Shown here: one piece after another, positions 1-10,972 of the stretch
How the letters are laid out: each line of letters begins with the position of its first letter
Position numbering within the stretch: position 1 is the stretch's first letter
Assembly (NCBI GenBank): GCA_905250115.1
Contig: CAJNOI010000009.1
Location: 1,163,821 to 1,227,820, forward strand
Origin: Adineta steineri
Taxonomy: Eukaryota; Rotifera; Eurotatoria; Adinetida; Adinetidae
DNA: 64,000 nt
Reading direction: 5' to 3'
Program-made: the position numbers and the translations under genes
The notes under the pieces: generated by a model
What the model saw: only the letters and a program-made list of their open reading frames with translations
Database searches by the model: none
What the model was told of the DNA's origin: nothing

Positions 1-484
1 ATGTCTGGAAAGTTTCATTGCATTTGCTTGTACGGTCTCCAAATGCATAAAGAACAAACAAACAAACAGACAAACATTCTTCTTTATATATATAGATTAG
101 ATACAAAAAAAATGTCTTTTTAACGAAAACAAAACCTATCCACAATTGTATTTCATAGTTCGTATTAAATATCAATTATTCATTTTTCATTTTGCATATA
201 TTTCATACAAGGATTCTAATGAGATAACTACTAATTTATATACAACAGCTACTTTCTAGCAATGGCATAACTTTCATAAAATCATATCAGATTAAATAGT
301 CATCTTAATTACCATTTTACAATTTATATATAAAGTTCTATTTATTATATCAGATGAAACTTTTACATTATTATTAAATAGCCATAGATCATTGAGATCT
401 CTTCACCTATTCTATCAGTCAAATATTACAATATGAGATACACGACTGTCTAAAAATATTTATTATCCTCTCAAATATGTGTTT
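1..484. other. AT-rich left edge without a clear gene
   Basis: No convincing coding exon is visible. The only structured piece is a segment at about 10-98 that resembles 59894-59969 near the other end of the window (see the repeat entries). The rest is AT-rich spacer. Confidence 0.4.
10..98 (+). repeat. Diverged dispersed repeat, copy A
   Basis: This stretch aligns by eye with 59894-59969: both have an AAGTTTC start, a shared AATGCATAAAGAACA block, an ACATTCTT block and a TATAGATT end. Copy A carries an extra AAAC/AAAC-type expansion in the middle. The two copies are about 60 kb apart and in the same orientation. The family is unknown to me; an old transposon fragment is the simplest reading. 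Confidence 0.45.
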
Positions 485-694
485 CTAAAATAAAAACAAG
501 ATAATGAACTCCATCCAACGATATCTACTACCTGACATTACAGATAAGGTAATTCGATACGAAAAACAAATCTTACCAACTATTTGATTAAAATCATTTA
601 ATTTTTCAGGAACATCTTTAAGCATTTCTTGGGCAGCCAGAATTTGATTCGACTCCAATTTCCATGAAAAATCATTTCCATCCATTACATTCAA
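485..694 (-). CDS. Possible small gene or first exon, unrecognised
   Basis: A minus-strand ATG at 694 opens a reading frame rich in acidic and polar residues (NVMDGNDFSW..., then an AAQEML helix-like stretch). A good splice donor (GTAAGA) lies about 40 codons in, near 573. Splicing to an AG near 530 would give a protein of about 55 residues ending at 485. The frame starts right beside the TGTGGG-like tract at 695-723, so it may instead be a truncated exon of a gene broken by that tract. I do not recognise the family; it could be chance coding. Confidence 0.22.
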   Translation of the reverse strand: MNVMDGNDFSWKLESNQILAAQEMLKDVPEKLNDFNQIVGKICFSYRITLSVMSGSRYRWMEFIILFLF

Positions 695-723
695 GGGTGG
701 GTGTGGGTGTGGGTTTGGGTGTG
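695..723 (+). repeat. TGTGGG-like (telomere-type) tract
   Basis: Units of GGGTG/TGTGGG with small variants (one GGGTTT) run without interruption for about 29 bases. (TGTGGG)n is the telomere repeat type reported for bdelloid rotifers (established knowledge), so this resembles a short interstitial telomere tract. It lies upstream of the endonuclease gene and has the same strand sense as the tract at 1911-1936. Confidence 0.6.
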
Positions 724-997
724 AAAGTAAATAGAAAGATTAGCCATCCATCCACACTCATCTCGTGTAGAATTTGATGCTGAATCAGAATATATACTCG
801 TATGCCATGGGCAATATTCTAAAAAAGAGAAAGTTCTCTTTCGACGACGAATTATGAAATATTGAATGATTAACGATGAATATTGTTTCTAAATTGAGAA
901 ATTATTTGTCAATTGGCTAAGTAGCATGTTATATGCGTTGATTGATTTGTTATCTAGATTACATTACTTAAGGAATGTTTCAATAATTGTCAAATGA

Positions 998-1810
998 ATG
1001 TTTATTTCATTACAAACGTTCATTACTCGACATTTATTCCACCACTTACAAAACATAATGGTATTATCGTTGGAATTTTTACAATACATTACAAAGGAAG
1101 AAACGGGTCTTATATTAAAGACGATTAAATCAGAAATCGAGCGCGAATCACTGATTAATCCAAAGGAAATTAACCATTGGACGAGTGATACATCGAAAGA
1201 TGGTAAGTGATATCATAATTTTTCTATTTTAATAATTTTTTTTCATAATAGGAATATATTTTGCAGAATGGCTAAAATGTTGTATCACTTCTGATTACTT
1301 ACAAAATCCACCAGATGAACATCCACGCACCAACTTTGATGTTAACAGCCATATATTTAACTGTATTCAGCCACGATTAAAAGAATTCCATTTACTGAAA
1401 GGAACAATAGAATTTAGAATTTTAAATCATCACATTACTCTTCGAGCGAAAACACGTGATGGCAAGTTTCCAGTTTTATCGCCCTCAGCAGCCGTCTGTT
1501 GTAAGTAATAATATAAGTCAAATAACTTAATCATATTTATTTCTTATTAGCATCACATCTGTGCGACACGAAAGGGTGTATAAGAAAACAACATTTGAAG
1601 ATTGAAAGCTTTCAGGAAAATAATTCACGAAAATGTTGTGCAAGTTTGATACTGACATTAAAAGGAAAACGCATCATTCAGTACACTCCTTGTCAACATG
1701 GCATCAATAATATCAAAGCCAAGGATGATTTTTTGAAATACACATGTCGAAAAATCACGGTGATGGAACAAGATGATGCCACAATGTCTTCGTACAGAAG
1801 TCTTTCTTAA
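998..1810 (+). CDS. His-Me finger endonuclease, I-PpoI-like zinc-loop family
   Basis: Three exons fit (998-1202, 1267-1500, 1551-1810), joined by two short GT-AG introns, giving 232 residues and an intact frame. The third exon carries the signature of the zinc-binding-loop homing endonucleases (Pfam zf-His_Me_endon). It reads SSHLC, four residues, C, four residues, HLKIESFQENN. Against I-PpoI this keeps the catalytic His (H98) and the magnesium-binding Asn (N119) at exact spacing, plus zinc ligands equivalent to C100, C105 and H110. Later Cys residues (KCC) and a CQH cluster match the second zinc site. The N-terminal half is not recognisable. It should nick or cleave DNA with a metal ion. The upstream Met at 1058 is an alternative start. 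TGTGGG-like tracts lie on both sides. It may be a mobile nuclease or a domesticated one; the domain call is strong, the role unknown. Confidence 0.75.
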
Positions 1811-1910
1811 ATTTTTTTTGTAAATAATTATTTCTTTTTTGAAAATAAAAGTTAATTAAAAAAAAACTTGTTCTTATAATACTGAAAGAGGAGTAGGCGA
1901 AGGAGAGGAT

Positions 1911-1975
1911 GTGTAGGTGGGTGGGTGTGGGTGTGGATATGATATAAATAAGATACCTACACCCGCACCCACCCT
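1911..1975. repeat. Inverted pair of TGTGGG-like tracts
   Basis: A G-rich arm at 1911-1936 (GTGGG/TGTGG units) is followed after about 20 AT-rich bases by a C-rich arm at 1956-1975 (CCTACACCC, CACCC units). The two arms are near reverse complements and could form a hairpin. Both are telomere-like in the bdelloid sense. They lie about 100 bases past the stop codon of the endonuclease gene. Confidence 0.6.
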
Positions 1976-2527
1976 TCGTAATAGCAATTGCATAAGTATG
2001 AAACTCTTTCGTCTAATATGTTGCTAGACTTAATATTTTTGAGTAACAACAAAACATCACTTAAATATCAGAAGAATCAGTGGCTATTGCTTTACCAAGT
2101 CTTAGATCCAACATTACGGCCATCGAATCCTGTAGGATCCTGCAGGAACGCACGAGTACTCACCGAAAGTGGAAGCAGTATTCTGACCGGAAATTTTCTG
2201 AATTCTTTTCGGTGAATTCCCGTTAATTGCAAGCCCAAAAATACACTGCATATAAATAAAATGTCAATTAAAAATTCAAACTAATCGATACATCACCTAA
2301 TAGAAAAAATATATCATTTCCGATTTCAATTGAATAATTACTTATTAAAATTTTTCATATGAAATTCAATGAAATTATTAAATGAATTGAAATAAAGCAT
2401 TAATTACTTAGATCTTTTCTTTCATTAATTTAATTTAATCCTTCGGTAGTATCAAATCAATAATTATTTATTAAAACTTCTTTATAAAATTAATTCAATT
2501 CAAGTCAATTGAATTGAAAAATAATTT
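1976..2527. other. AT-rich spacer holding a repeat copy
   Basis: Contains copy 1 of the dispersed repeat (2103-2225). The rest is AT-rich with many AATTGAATT/AATTCAATT-type short palindromic motifs between about 2320 and 2530. No gene seen. Confidence 0.4.
2103..2225 (+). repeat. Dispersed GC-richer repeat, copy 1 (partial)
   Basis: This segment is much richer in GC than its surroundings and includes the core TGGAAGCAGTATTC followed by CCGGAAATTT-type sequence. The same core occurs at 3145 on this strand and, reverse-complemented, near 4936. It looks like a partial copy of the element described at 3097-3280 and 4780-5030. Confidence 0.5.
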
Positions 2528-3115
2528 TTAAAATTGTTGTATGAGAAAATCTCTTCGAATAGGATTGAAAAAATAATGAACTGAGTCTTTGTTACCTTCA
2601 TTTTCAGCTTCATCGGATATGATGAATGTTAATGGTAACAATATTGTTAAATGATGTTTCAGTTGATAATATATTTGTTGTGCACCATCTGCTGTTAGGT
2701 GGTTGTGGATGTTATTGTGATCGTTGTTATTAATTAAGTCGAATCCATTTCTAAAGTAGTCAGGTTTGACTACACCACCACCACCTATAATCATATTAAT
2801 ATTGGTCAGATTAACTGATGTTTCACCAATAAATGCAGGATATTTCCACAAATAATTGTTGATATTGTGTGCCGTTTCATTTATCAATACTGCTGCTGTT
2901 GTTGTTGGTGTAAATGGTCTTTGGTAAAGTATAGGTGAATGTGAAAGATATGCCAATGTTTTTTTATCGAATTCACCCATAAGCAGCATAAACGTGCAGC
3001 TTGACAACGAATTAGTTTCTACAATATGAAAAATGATGCCACTTTTGCGATAAGAACATTAGAAACGTTGATATCATCATCACCATCCAGATCGAACAGT
3101 CTAGCACGGTAACGG
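2528..3115 (-). pseudogene. Gene fragment, unrecognised, between repeat copies
   Basis: A minus-strand open frame of about 160 codons ends at 2528. It has no upstream ATG; the exon more likely starts at an acceptor (TTGTAG) near 3017. A second coding-like stretch at about 3050-3110 reads ARLFDLDGDDDINVSN..., similar to a calcium-loop or EF-hand/dockerin-like motif. Upstream of that the sequence turns directly into repeat copy 2. The main exon includes a TADGAQQIYYQL stretch near its C-terminus, vaguely like the end of SGNH hydrolases, but no catalytic motif is secure. I read this as the 3' part of a gene cut by the repeat, or a gene whose 5' part I cannot find. Family unknown. Confidence 0.35.
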
Positions 3116-3280
3116 CTGGTTTCGTGATATTACGGAGATTCTATGGAAGCAGTATTCCAATGGATGGATCCGTTCATCCAGTTTCTGCAGTTCTATTCGG
3201 AACCCATAGGAAACTGTCAGTTTCCTGACGGATTTCGATGAAAATTCGCAGAATACTGGGTAAGAAATCATCGTCCGTTT
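3097..3280 (+). repeat. Dispersed GC-richer repeat, copy 2
   Basis: It shares with the reverse complement of 4780-5030 a CACGGTA-type start, the core ATGGAAGCAGTATTCC, a TTTCCTGA(C/G)GG block and an AATCATCGTCC end in the same order. Together these show two near full-length copies of one element in opposite orientation about 1.5 kb apart. Confidence 0.55.
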
Positions 3281-4779
3281 TGAGTCATTTTAGAATATCG
3301 AAATAATTTTTTTTATTAACCAAAGTAAAATTTGTTTACTTCGTTTTTCTTTATCATTTGTTGATGAATCCTCTTGAAATTGTCATTTTGGTTCAGTCAT
3401 ATCTGATACAAGAAATAGAATATTTATTGTACATTTAACTAACAATTACTTTTTTTGATGAGTATCTAATTTTAAAGGAAGTGTCTATGTGCGCCCAAAC
3501 AGTTTTAAAAAATTATTTAGTGAAAACTAACCTGTATTTGTCTTATAAGATATCAATTAATTTAATAGTAATTTTAATTTGAATAGAATTAATCTGATGT
3601 TCATTTAACATTTCATGAATCCATGTTTGTTATAACTCTGGATCACTATGAATTCCGATTAAATTAAATTTTATCTTTTGTTTGAAATTATTTATATCTC
3701 GTCTTGTTAAATTTTTCATTAATTAATTTTCGATTATTGTATGTTAACGCATTTTCAATAATAAATGTTTTACATAAATCATATGCTTGTTCATTTTCTT
3801 CTAATCTTTTTACTTCTAATAAATGGATAATTTTTATTCTTCGTAAAAATAATTTTGTTTAATTGTGTATCAAATTTAATTTTAAAATAAAATTTACATT
3901 GAATTCAAGCTAATTCTTGATTTGGTCGCGATCCATCTTTATATTTTTTCTAACACTACCACTATGATGACAAATATATTTCACAGATTCATATCGAAAG
4001 CGATCAAATAATTCTTTCATTGTATTTCATTGAAGAACATTTAATACTGACCGACTGATAATATTAAGCGCGCTAATCTTTAAAAGTTGTCTCAAAATCT
4101 TCCCAACTATCGAATCGTTTGTTAAAAAAATAGTTCGTATCTGCCATTTTTCTGATTGAAGACTGGCAATGAGCTGTTTATTCACCGTTTCGAATCAAAT
4201 CAAAGTAGTGTGCGCATGCACCGTAAATGAGATTATATCAGCTGTGTTCATTTGTTCTGTAAGTGTTAATAAGTAACAAAATAGGAAACATGAAAGATAA
4301 ATTAATTATCGTATTTTTAATGAAAAATATTATTTTTGGCTAGATACTAATTATTTTTTATGGATGTCAATTTTCGAATTCGTAAGCCAATTAATTATGA
4401 AAAAATATAGTATTTTTGTTTTACAGTTAGTCAATAGAAAAAAACAGATGAAAATAAAACAAAAAAAATGCAAGCATAATAGTTTTTGCCCGAACATGAT
4501 AATTAAAAAAAAGAACTATGTTCGATTTATATATATTTTTTGTAATATAATAAATAATTAGTAAATTCAAATTACCATTACATTAATTGATATCATACAA
4601 GATAAATATAAGTTAGTCTTTACTAAATAATTTCTTAAAGCTATCTGAGTGCACATAGCCACTTCCATTTTTAAAAACCATTGACAAGAGATATTAAACT
4701 ATCAATAGTACTATAAAATACTAAACGGTTATTATCATTGAAATAATTTTAAATATTTGTGACTCATACGTAGTTTCAT
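3281..4779. other. AT-rich spacer between two inverted repeat copies
   Basis: About 1.5 kb with no supportable coding exon; the open frames are short and very Lys/Asn/Ile-rich, as expected by chance in AT-rich DNA. It is bounded by repeat copy 2 on the left and copy 3 (inverted) on the right. Confidence 0.4.
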
Positions 4780-5030
4780 TAACCCAGGACGATGATTCCT
4801 GAAGCAGTATACCCAGAGCTTCCAGTGAAAACCCTCAGGAAACTCACCGTTTCTGGCAGGAACCCCGCCGGAAAATGCCCGGAATTTCCTCCTGACATCA
4901 GTTCCGGACGGAACCGAGCGGATTTGGTCACCGGAATACTGCTTCCATTTTCCTATGAATTTCCCGTGTTTTCCCACGGAATGCCCAGGAAAATCACGGA
5001 ATCCGGTCGTTTCCTACCGTACGTCTTTGA
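4780..5030 (-). repeat. Dispersed GC-richer repeat, copy 3 (inverted)
   Basis: This is the longest copy, rich in GGAA/TTCC motifs. Read on the minus strand it begins GTACGGTAGGAAAC, passes through ATGGAAGCAGTATTCC near 4950-4935 and ends AATCATCGTCC. It also holds an internal CTGAAGCAGTAT/ATACTGCTTC inverted pair. Open frames on both strands here are by-products of its base composition. Confidence 0.55.
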
Positions 5031-6898
5031 CATGGGTTATTTCTTTTCAAGTTTTTAAACTTGATTATTAACTTTGAAAATCTAAAAAAAGATAAGGAAA
5101 TGTTTTTATAGTAATTATGCTAGACAGTCAATATTGTCTGTATGGTATATCGTTATTTCTTTTGTTCTTTGTTTACTTATATGAGTTAACTAAAATTCAC
5201 GTAAGAAGAAAAAGATAGAGTGTCACACTCAAATTACATATGTACTTCATCTAATGACTTTCTTTTTTTTATTTGGTTTAAGAAACGAATAAAAATTGTA
5301 AGCAAATCAAGTAATTATTTAGTAGATGTCCATATAACGGAACTCGTGATTTATGAACAGTTACTCTGGTCTTAGTAATTGAATCCAAGGCTACAACCCG
5401 TCCCGACCTGCACAGCGAGAAGAAAAGATTGTTATATGTATCAGAATTAAATGATTTATTTCTATATGAATCGATCTGATCATACATTAGTTGAAAATCT
5501 TTTAGAAAAGTAAACTTAAGAGAATGGCTTGCAGAATAACATTCAGTTGTACGGAATACATTTTTGTATTATCTGAATTTTAATTAAATGTTTTCTTCGT
5601 ATTCATTGGTGAACATATCTGTATGAAAAATTATTTCATCTCATATTGCTGTAATAAATTACAGTTCATTAAAACGCTTTTGCCTTAGTAAAATAAATGC
5701 AATATCAAAATCAAATTAATTCAAAGTGATGTTGTGAATCGCTTGAGTAATTTATACTTAAGTTTAATAACCATTCAAATGATATTATTATCCTAAGCAC
5801 CTAATTTGATTCTATTCACTTTGTTAATTGTAATTATTTCAAATTCTAAAAATACAGAATATTTACGAGAAAAATGTATATTTTGACTGTTTCGTGTTAC
5901 TAATTATAAAAGGGAATAGCCATCTTTGTTGTTTAATATTATACATAAATTGATTATCGATCAATGCTGAAGGGATTTTTTTATTCTAAACAAAATATTT
6001 GTTATATATTACTTTTTTAGTTAACTAGATGTTTCTTATGCTTATATCGTCTAATGAATCAATAATACACGCGATCACCTTCATCATTTCATCAACAGTT
6101 TTCCATGTAGAAAACGCACACGTATGACTCATTGAATTTTTTTTTCTTTTTGAAATCAAATATTATTATACTACACACGTCTATTTATTTATAAGAAAAT
6201 CATTTCTATGAATAGAATAAAAACCTATCAGAATCATCTATGCCTCAATGTTTACAAAAAGAATGTCTGAGAAAGTATTATTAATATTTTCTTTTTTCCT
6301 TAAATATATTTCAATATGATTAGCAAGCCAAAACAATCTCGATACGTATGTCTACAGATTAACACGCCTCAAAGCTATTGAAAGAATGCTAACGAATTGA
6401 ATAATCTAAGTAGCACGATGGCACTCTCGGTGAACTAGCAAAGCCAATTAGGCTAACAGCTAGACTAAATGCATTCAAGCATCGACATCTTTTCTCTTCT
6501 TCTTAACTATCTCTACTAAAGTACAATATGGAAAAACAAGAGTCAGAAAAATTTCCGCCTCCATAACTTGCTTTCTAGCGATCGGTTTATTAATTGCTAT
6601 AAATTGTATTGCTCTTTAGTGTTGAACATGTTTTTGCTTTTCTAATTGTTGTCAAAAAATCTTTGAGAGATGGAAGATACGACTCTTTTCTTTTCCTCTT
6701 TTCTTTTTTTGGAAATAGAAAAGAAGGAAATAGAATGTTGTATTCATATTCAGATAGTAAATCTTGTCTTGTTCGATTGAGTGCAATCATTTGATCGAAA
6801 TCGTTTGTGATAGATGTTACAAAAACATTCTTTTTTTTTTTTCTTTTACATTTATAGATAATATTTCCTATTTGTCTATATATATATCACCTAAAACT
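5031..6898. other. Intergenic, nothing recognised
   Basis: AT-rich DNA with poly-T and poly-A runs. No exon with a supported splice structure was found on either strand. The last few hundred bases presumably hold the promoter and 5' UTR of the neuropeptide gene. Confidence 0.4.
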
Positions 6899-7229
6899 AT
6901 GCAACCGATCAATATTCTTTTGATGTTCATTGTTGGTTATATTACTTTAATAACGATGACATGTGCTCTTTCAGTAAGATGAAAAATATATTTTTCATTT
7001 ATATTTAAATTTTTAATTTCAGGAGCAACAACATCAAGTTGATGAAATGCATGTTAAACCAGCAATAGCAAGCAAACGTTTCTATGATTTTGGTTCTCGA
7101 TCAATCCATGCCAATGATGAAGAATTACAAAACTCCAATGATGAATCAGATCGTGCTCGACGATTCTATGATTTCGGTACAAGAAAACGTTTCTATGATT
7201 TTGGCTCAAAGAAACGTTCTAATGAATAA
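6899..7229 (+). CDS. Neuropeptide precursor (FYDFGS/FYDFGT peptides)
   Basis: Two exons (6899-6973 and 7023-7229) joined by a 49-base GT-AG intron give a 93-residue prepropeptide. The first 25 residues (MQPINILLMFIV..., ending TCALS) form a clear signal peptide, and the intron falls exactly at its end. The rest is hydrophilic with three copies of FYDFG(S/T), each preceded by KR or RR and followed by R, RKR or KKR. These are prohormone-convertase sites. The predicted products are FYDFGS, FYDFGT and FYDFGS. The Gly is not next to the basic site, so C-terminal amidation is not predicted. The Tyr-Asp-Phe-Gly core recalls allatostatin-A (YxFGL-amide), but the end differs, so kinship is only a guess. 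Acidic spacers (NDEELQNSNDESD) separate the copies, as in many precursors. Confidence 0.82.
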
Positions 7230-8454
7230 AACAAAAAACACTCATCTTTTTTTTTTGCGTATATGAACAAGCTATCCTAATCTATAAAAAACTTAGACTA
7301 AACAATGGTGTATACTTTTGTTACTGATCGAGTTAACCATTATGGTTTTATTCGTTACATCATTGAATAAAAACGAAATAAATATTTTTAAAATTAATGT
7401 TTTTCTTCCAATGAAAAAAGAAAGCAACAAGAGAATGAACATGCAAAACATTCTGTTTGAGCAGAAAATATTCAATATGATCTAGAACATGTTAACAGGA
7501 AATAACAAATTGTTAATTCTATTGACTATATTATTCACATGAGAATATCGTTTTCAATCCTGTTCGTGTACACAAACAAAAAAATGCAAAACTGTATGTT
7601 TAATAAATAGATTAGAACATACACATCAACTACTGATGATTTATAAATTACTATTATATGATTATATGTATTGTTGTATGTGAAAAAAAGACAAAAAAAT
7701 AACATTAAGATGTATGATGACATTCGATTTCTTTTGTATTTCTATCCATTGTTACATGACCTATGATAGATAACGGTTTTCGTAGAGAAAACTGTATTAT
7801 TAGAAATTAATATTTTCTAGGTGATGTATCTCAAACAACTAAAAGTTTGTAGACATGTTACTTTAATAAATGACTTGATATTGAAGTGAGTACTCTATTA
7901 AATGAATTTTTTCGTATTATCTTTAAAAAAAAAGTATTATAAAAGATTAAATTATATACCTTATTATTTTCTATTTTGTTCATTTCTTTTGACAGTAATA
8001 AGGATTGATAATTACGAACTGGTTATTTATATTAGCATTGAAAATGAAAATAATTTTTTTAAAAAAAAAAGAACAGAATGACGTCAATAGATCGGTTGTC
8101 TTTATTTATATTCTAATAGTTACCAATAAACCTTTCATTAATCTCATATTTATCTATAAAATAATTTAAAGAAATTAATAAAAACATATTGATTAATCAA
8201 ATTAATTTTGCTTTTGTTGTTATTTTATGTAGATGTTTCGTCTAAAAATATAATCTCTAATAATGAACATGAAGTAGAAGTAATTAGGAATCTTATTATA
8301 TTGATAAAGAAAAGTCGACATTGACTATATGTATTTGCACATGATTCTTTCGATTAATACACAGCGTGGTATATTTTCACGCTTGATTTCTCAAGCAATA
8401 AAATAAACATAATAAGACTAAATATCTATCATAACAAAAATATATTAACTACAA
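7230..8454. other. Intergenic, nothing recognised
   Basis: AT-rich spacer between two plus-strand genes; AATAAA-type signals near 7366-7380 may serve the neuropeptide gene. No RNA gene or exon recognised. Confidence 0.35.
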
Positions 8455-8763
8455 ATGGCTAAAAATTCTCCGCATTATCCATTGACATTTGAAGAAGTCG
8501 AAGAAATGACAACAGCATTTAAAGAACTTGATAAAGATTCTAATGGAAGTATAACAGCACAAGAAATGAGGGAATGTCTTAATCGAACACACATTGACCA
8601 TGATAACGATGAAGTTGATAGTGCTATGAAAAGTATGGATAGTAATAAAGATGGAAAAGTAACTTTCGATGAATATATGAGTTTTATGGTTAAATTGGTT
8701 ACAGAACAATCTCATAAAAAAGAACGAAAGCATTCATCAAAACAACAAACAAAGAAGAAATAA
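8455..8763 (+). CDS. Small EF-hand calcium-binding protein
   Basis: An intronless frame of 102 residues. Two canonical EF-hand loops are present: DKDSNGSITAQE at about residues 26-37 and DSNKDGKVTFDE at about 62-73. Both have acidic or amide residues at positions 1, 3 and 5, Gly at 6 and Glu at 12, so both should bind calcium. The spacing between the loops is that of a single calmodulin-like EF pair. A Lys/Ser/Gln-rich tail (KKERKHSSKQQTKKK) follows, which could be a membrane- or partner-binding basic patch. It is half the length of calmodulin, closer to S100/calbindin-sized or centrin-fragment-like proteins; exact orthology is unclear. An AATAAA is found near 8888. Confidence 0.85.
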   Translation: MAKNSPHYPLTFEEVEEMTTAFKELDKDSNGSITAQEMRECLNRTHIDHDNDEVDSAMKSMDSNKDGKVTFDEYMSFMVKLVTEQSHKKERKHSSKQQTKKK

Positions 8764-10972
8764 CTATAATTATAAATTCATCACAATTTATATATATACA
8801 TCACATGAAACTTTACCAACTATTCTTCGTACAATTTTTTTTCATATTCTACAATATGTAAAAATATTTAGAAGAGAGAACAAGAAATAATAAATATTTT
8901 TAATGTGTTTTTCTGGAAAATAAATATATATATAGCTTAAAACACTTGCAATATTTTTCCTTATAAAAAAAGACAAAAAATCACATGATTTTGTTTTACG
9001 TCGAAGTCAAAACACAGAAAATTTAGTAATGAATCATTATGATGAATAATTATTGATAATTGCAAATTCATGATCGTTTATTACGACTAATCTGCCATTC
9101 TTTTGTCAAGAACATTCATACAATTAATAGTCACCTTAACCTTTTAAATGGTAATGTCATACGAATATCATCACTATCAGGTAAATAAATAGAAAATATC
9201 ACAAATCGTATATTATATAATAGCTGCATTTTGTTCACTTTTAGTAATTCTTATAAGAAAATTGATTTTGTTCTACATATTTTCCTTATCTTCTTAATTT
9301 TATTATTGACACTAAAATAAGAAACATGTAGGAGAAAGTTTGTTTGTATATATTAGCAACTATATAACATTACTGGAATTAATGATATAAAAGTCAATGA
9401 ATCATCAATAAAAGAATATATATATATATATATACGTAGTAAATGATATAAACAAAAATTATTGATAGATATCATTTGGGTACGATTGACAGTATCTGAC
9501 TGTGTATAGACATCATTATTTCTTCTGAATAAATTACAGAATATATAGCTCAAAATGGTGATAAATCAATTGATATGTCGATTTTGTTATCTAATATTGA
9601 CAAATGCCTGTCATATTTTCGTGTTCGATGAATAGTATTCAGAATTGATAAATTGTTTTATTGAAAACTTAACAAAACATAATATTTCGATAGAATTATT
9701 TATGTTATCTATTAAATAATTCATTGAATGTATAAGTTTTGTATTAAGATAGATACAGAAAAAATAAAATCATATATCAATAGGGAATGAAAAGAAAATA
9801 GCTTTTTAGTGACAAAGATTTGTTCTCTAAGGAAAAATATTCACTTCTCGGCTTGCATTTATATGACATTAACTTTATTTATACAAAAGAAGACAGTCAT
9901 CATCATGTATTGGGTAGTATATGATACATGATGTATTTCTGGGAATAGCAAAAAAATAATTTTTTTTTCTATCTATCTATCTACAGCACATGTATAACCA
10001 CTAGACATTATCTATCTTTCTTTCATATATACATCGAAACAGATAACACAAAAAACTTCTATTTGATGATAGAATATCATTAAGTAGAATTGTTTTTTAC
10101 TTGAAACTTTCACTCATAGTAATTATTTGTTTTATTTTTGCTAAGAATTTTTTTCTAGTTGTATTGTGTACTCTAGTTGTATATTTATTTTAACAAAAAT
10201 TATATTTTGTCATCATTAAAGACGTGCGTACATACGATAATGAGAACAAATGACTTCATCTGTCATGAAAAATAGCTACTTGTTCCATAGAGTAAGTAAA
10301 ATCTTTCGAATTTTATAATACTTATCTTCTATGACGATAATTAAAAGAAAAAAGATTAAACTGTCTATTATAATTATCTAGAAAAGCTTAGCTTTCTATT
10401 CCATTTTTTATTTTCACAAGCTCATAGAATTTTTATAAGTAATATTACTTCGCGATTTTTTTCCAATAGCGCATGTATTAAATATGGGATAAAACAAATG
10501 TAGTCTAAGTACCTAACAGAATTATGTCTGAACATGAAGAACAAGTAAGTGCCTATATCATCAATCAATTAATATAATATGACAATATTTCAATCTTAAA
10601 ACAACCAGAAAAAACAAAAACCTATACATTTATCAATACCTCGAAAATTTTAATTGAATGCTACTTTAAAGTTTAATAAATAACTTCAGAGATAACAATT
10701 TCTAGTTTTCCGCTTACATGTATCCTTAAGTCGTTTTTTCTCGGAAGTGTATGTTAATTAATTCAAATATATAACTAGTATATATTTCCAGTTTGTGTAC
10801 CTGATAGCTTGAGTTACAGATCGTTATTCAAAACTTTTGAAACGTTTATTAGCTTAATTTTTAAGACACCTCGAACTCGTATATGGCATCTTATGGTTTT
10901 AGTTTAGAAATAGGAACTATTTATATTGAAATTTCTTTTAGATATGTTAAAAAATTTATGTAAAATATTATC
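8764..10972. other. Long intergenic region, nothing recognised
   Basis: 2.2 kb of AT-rich DNA with short simple repeats: (TA)n near 9417-9434 and (TATC)n near 9969-9982. No exon is supported. A short ATG-to-donor stretch at 10523 was considered and rejected as a first exon of the GPCR. Confidence 0.35.

Noticed and set aside
4792-5058. Open frames on both strands over the GC-richer repeat
   Set aside because: Both frames overlie a repeat copy, have no splice or family support, and come from its base composition.
10523-10545. ATGTCTGAACATGAAGAACAA followed by a good donor, as a first exon of the GPCR
   Set aside because: Joining it to the acceptor before the GPCR start gives a stop within three codons, and the GPCR frame is complete without it.
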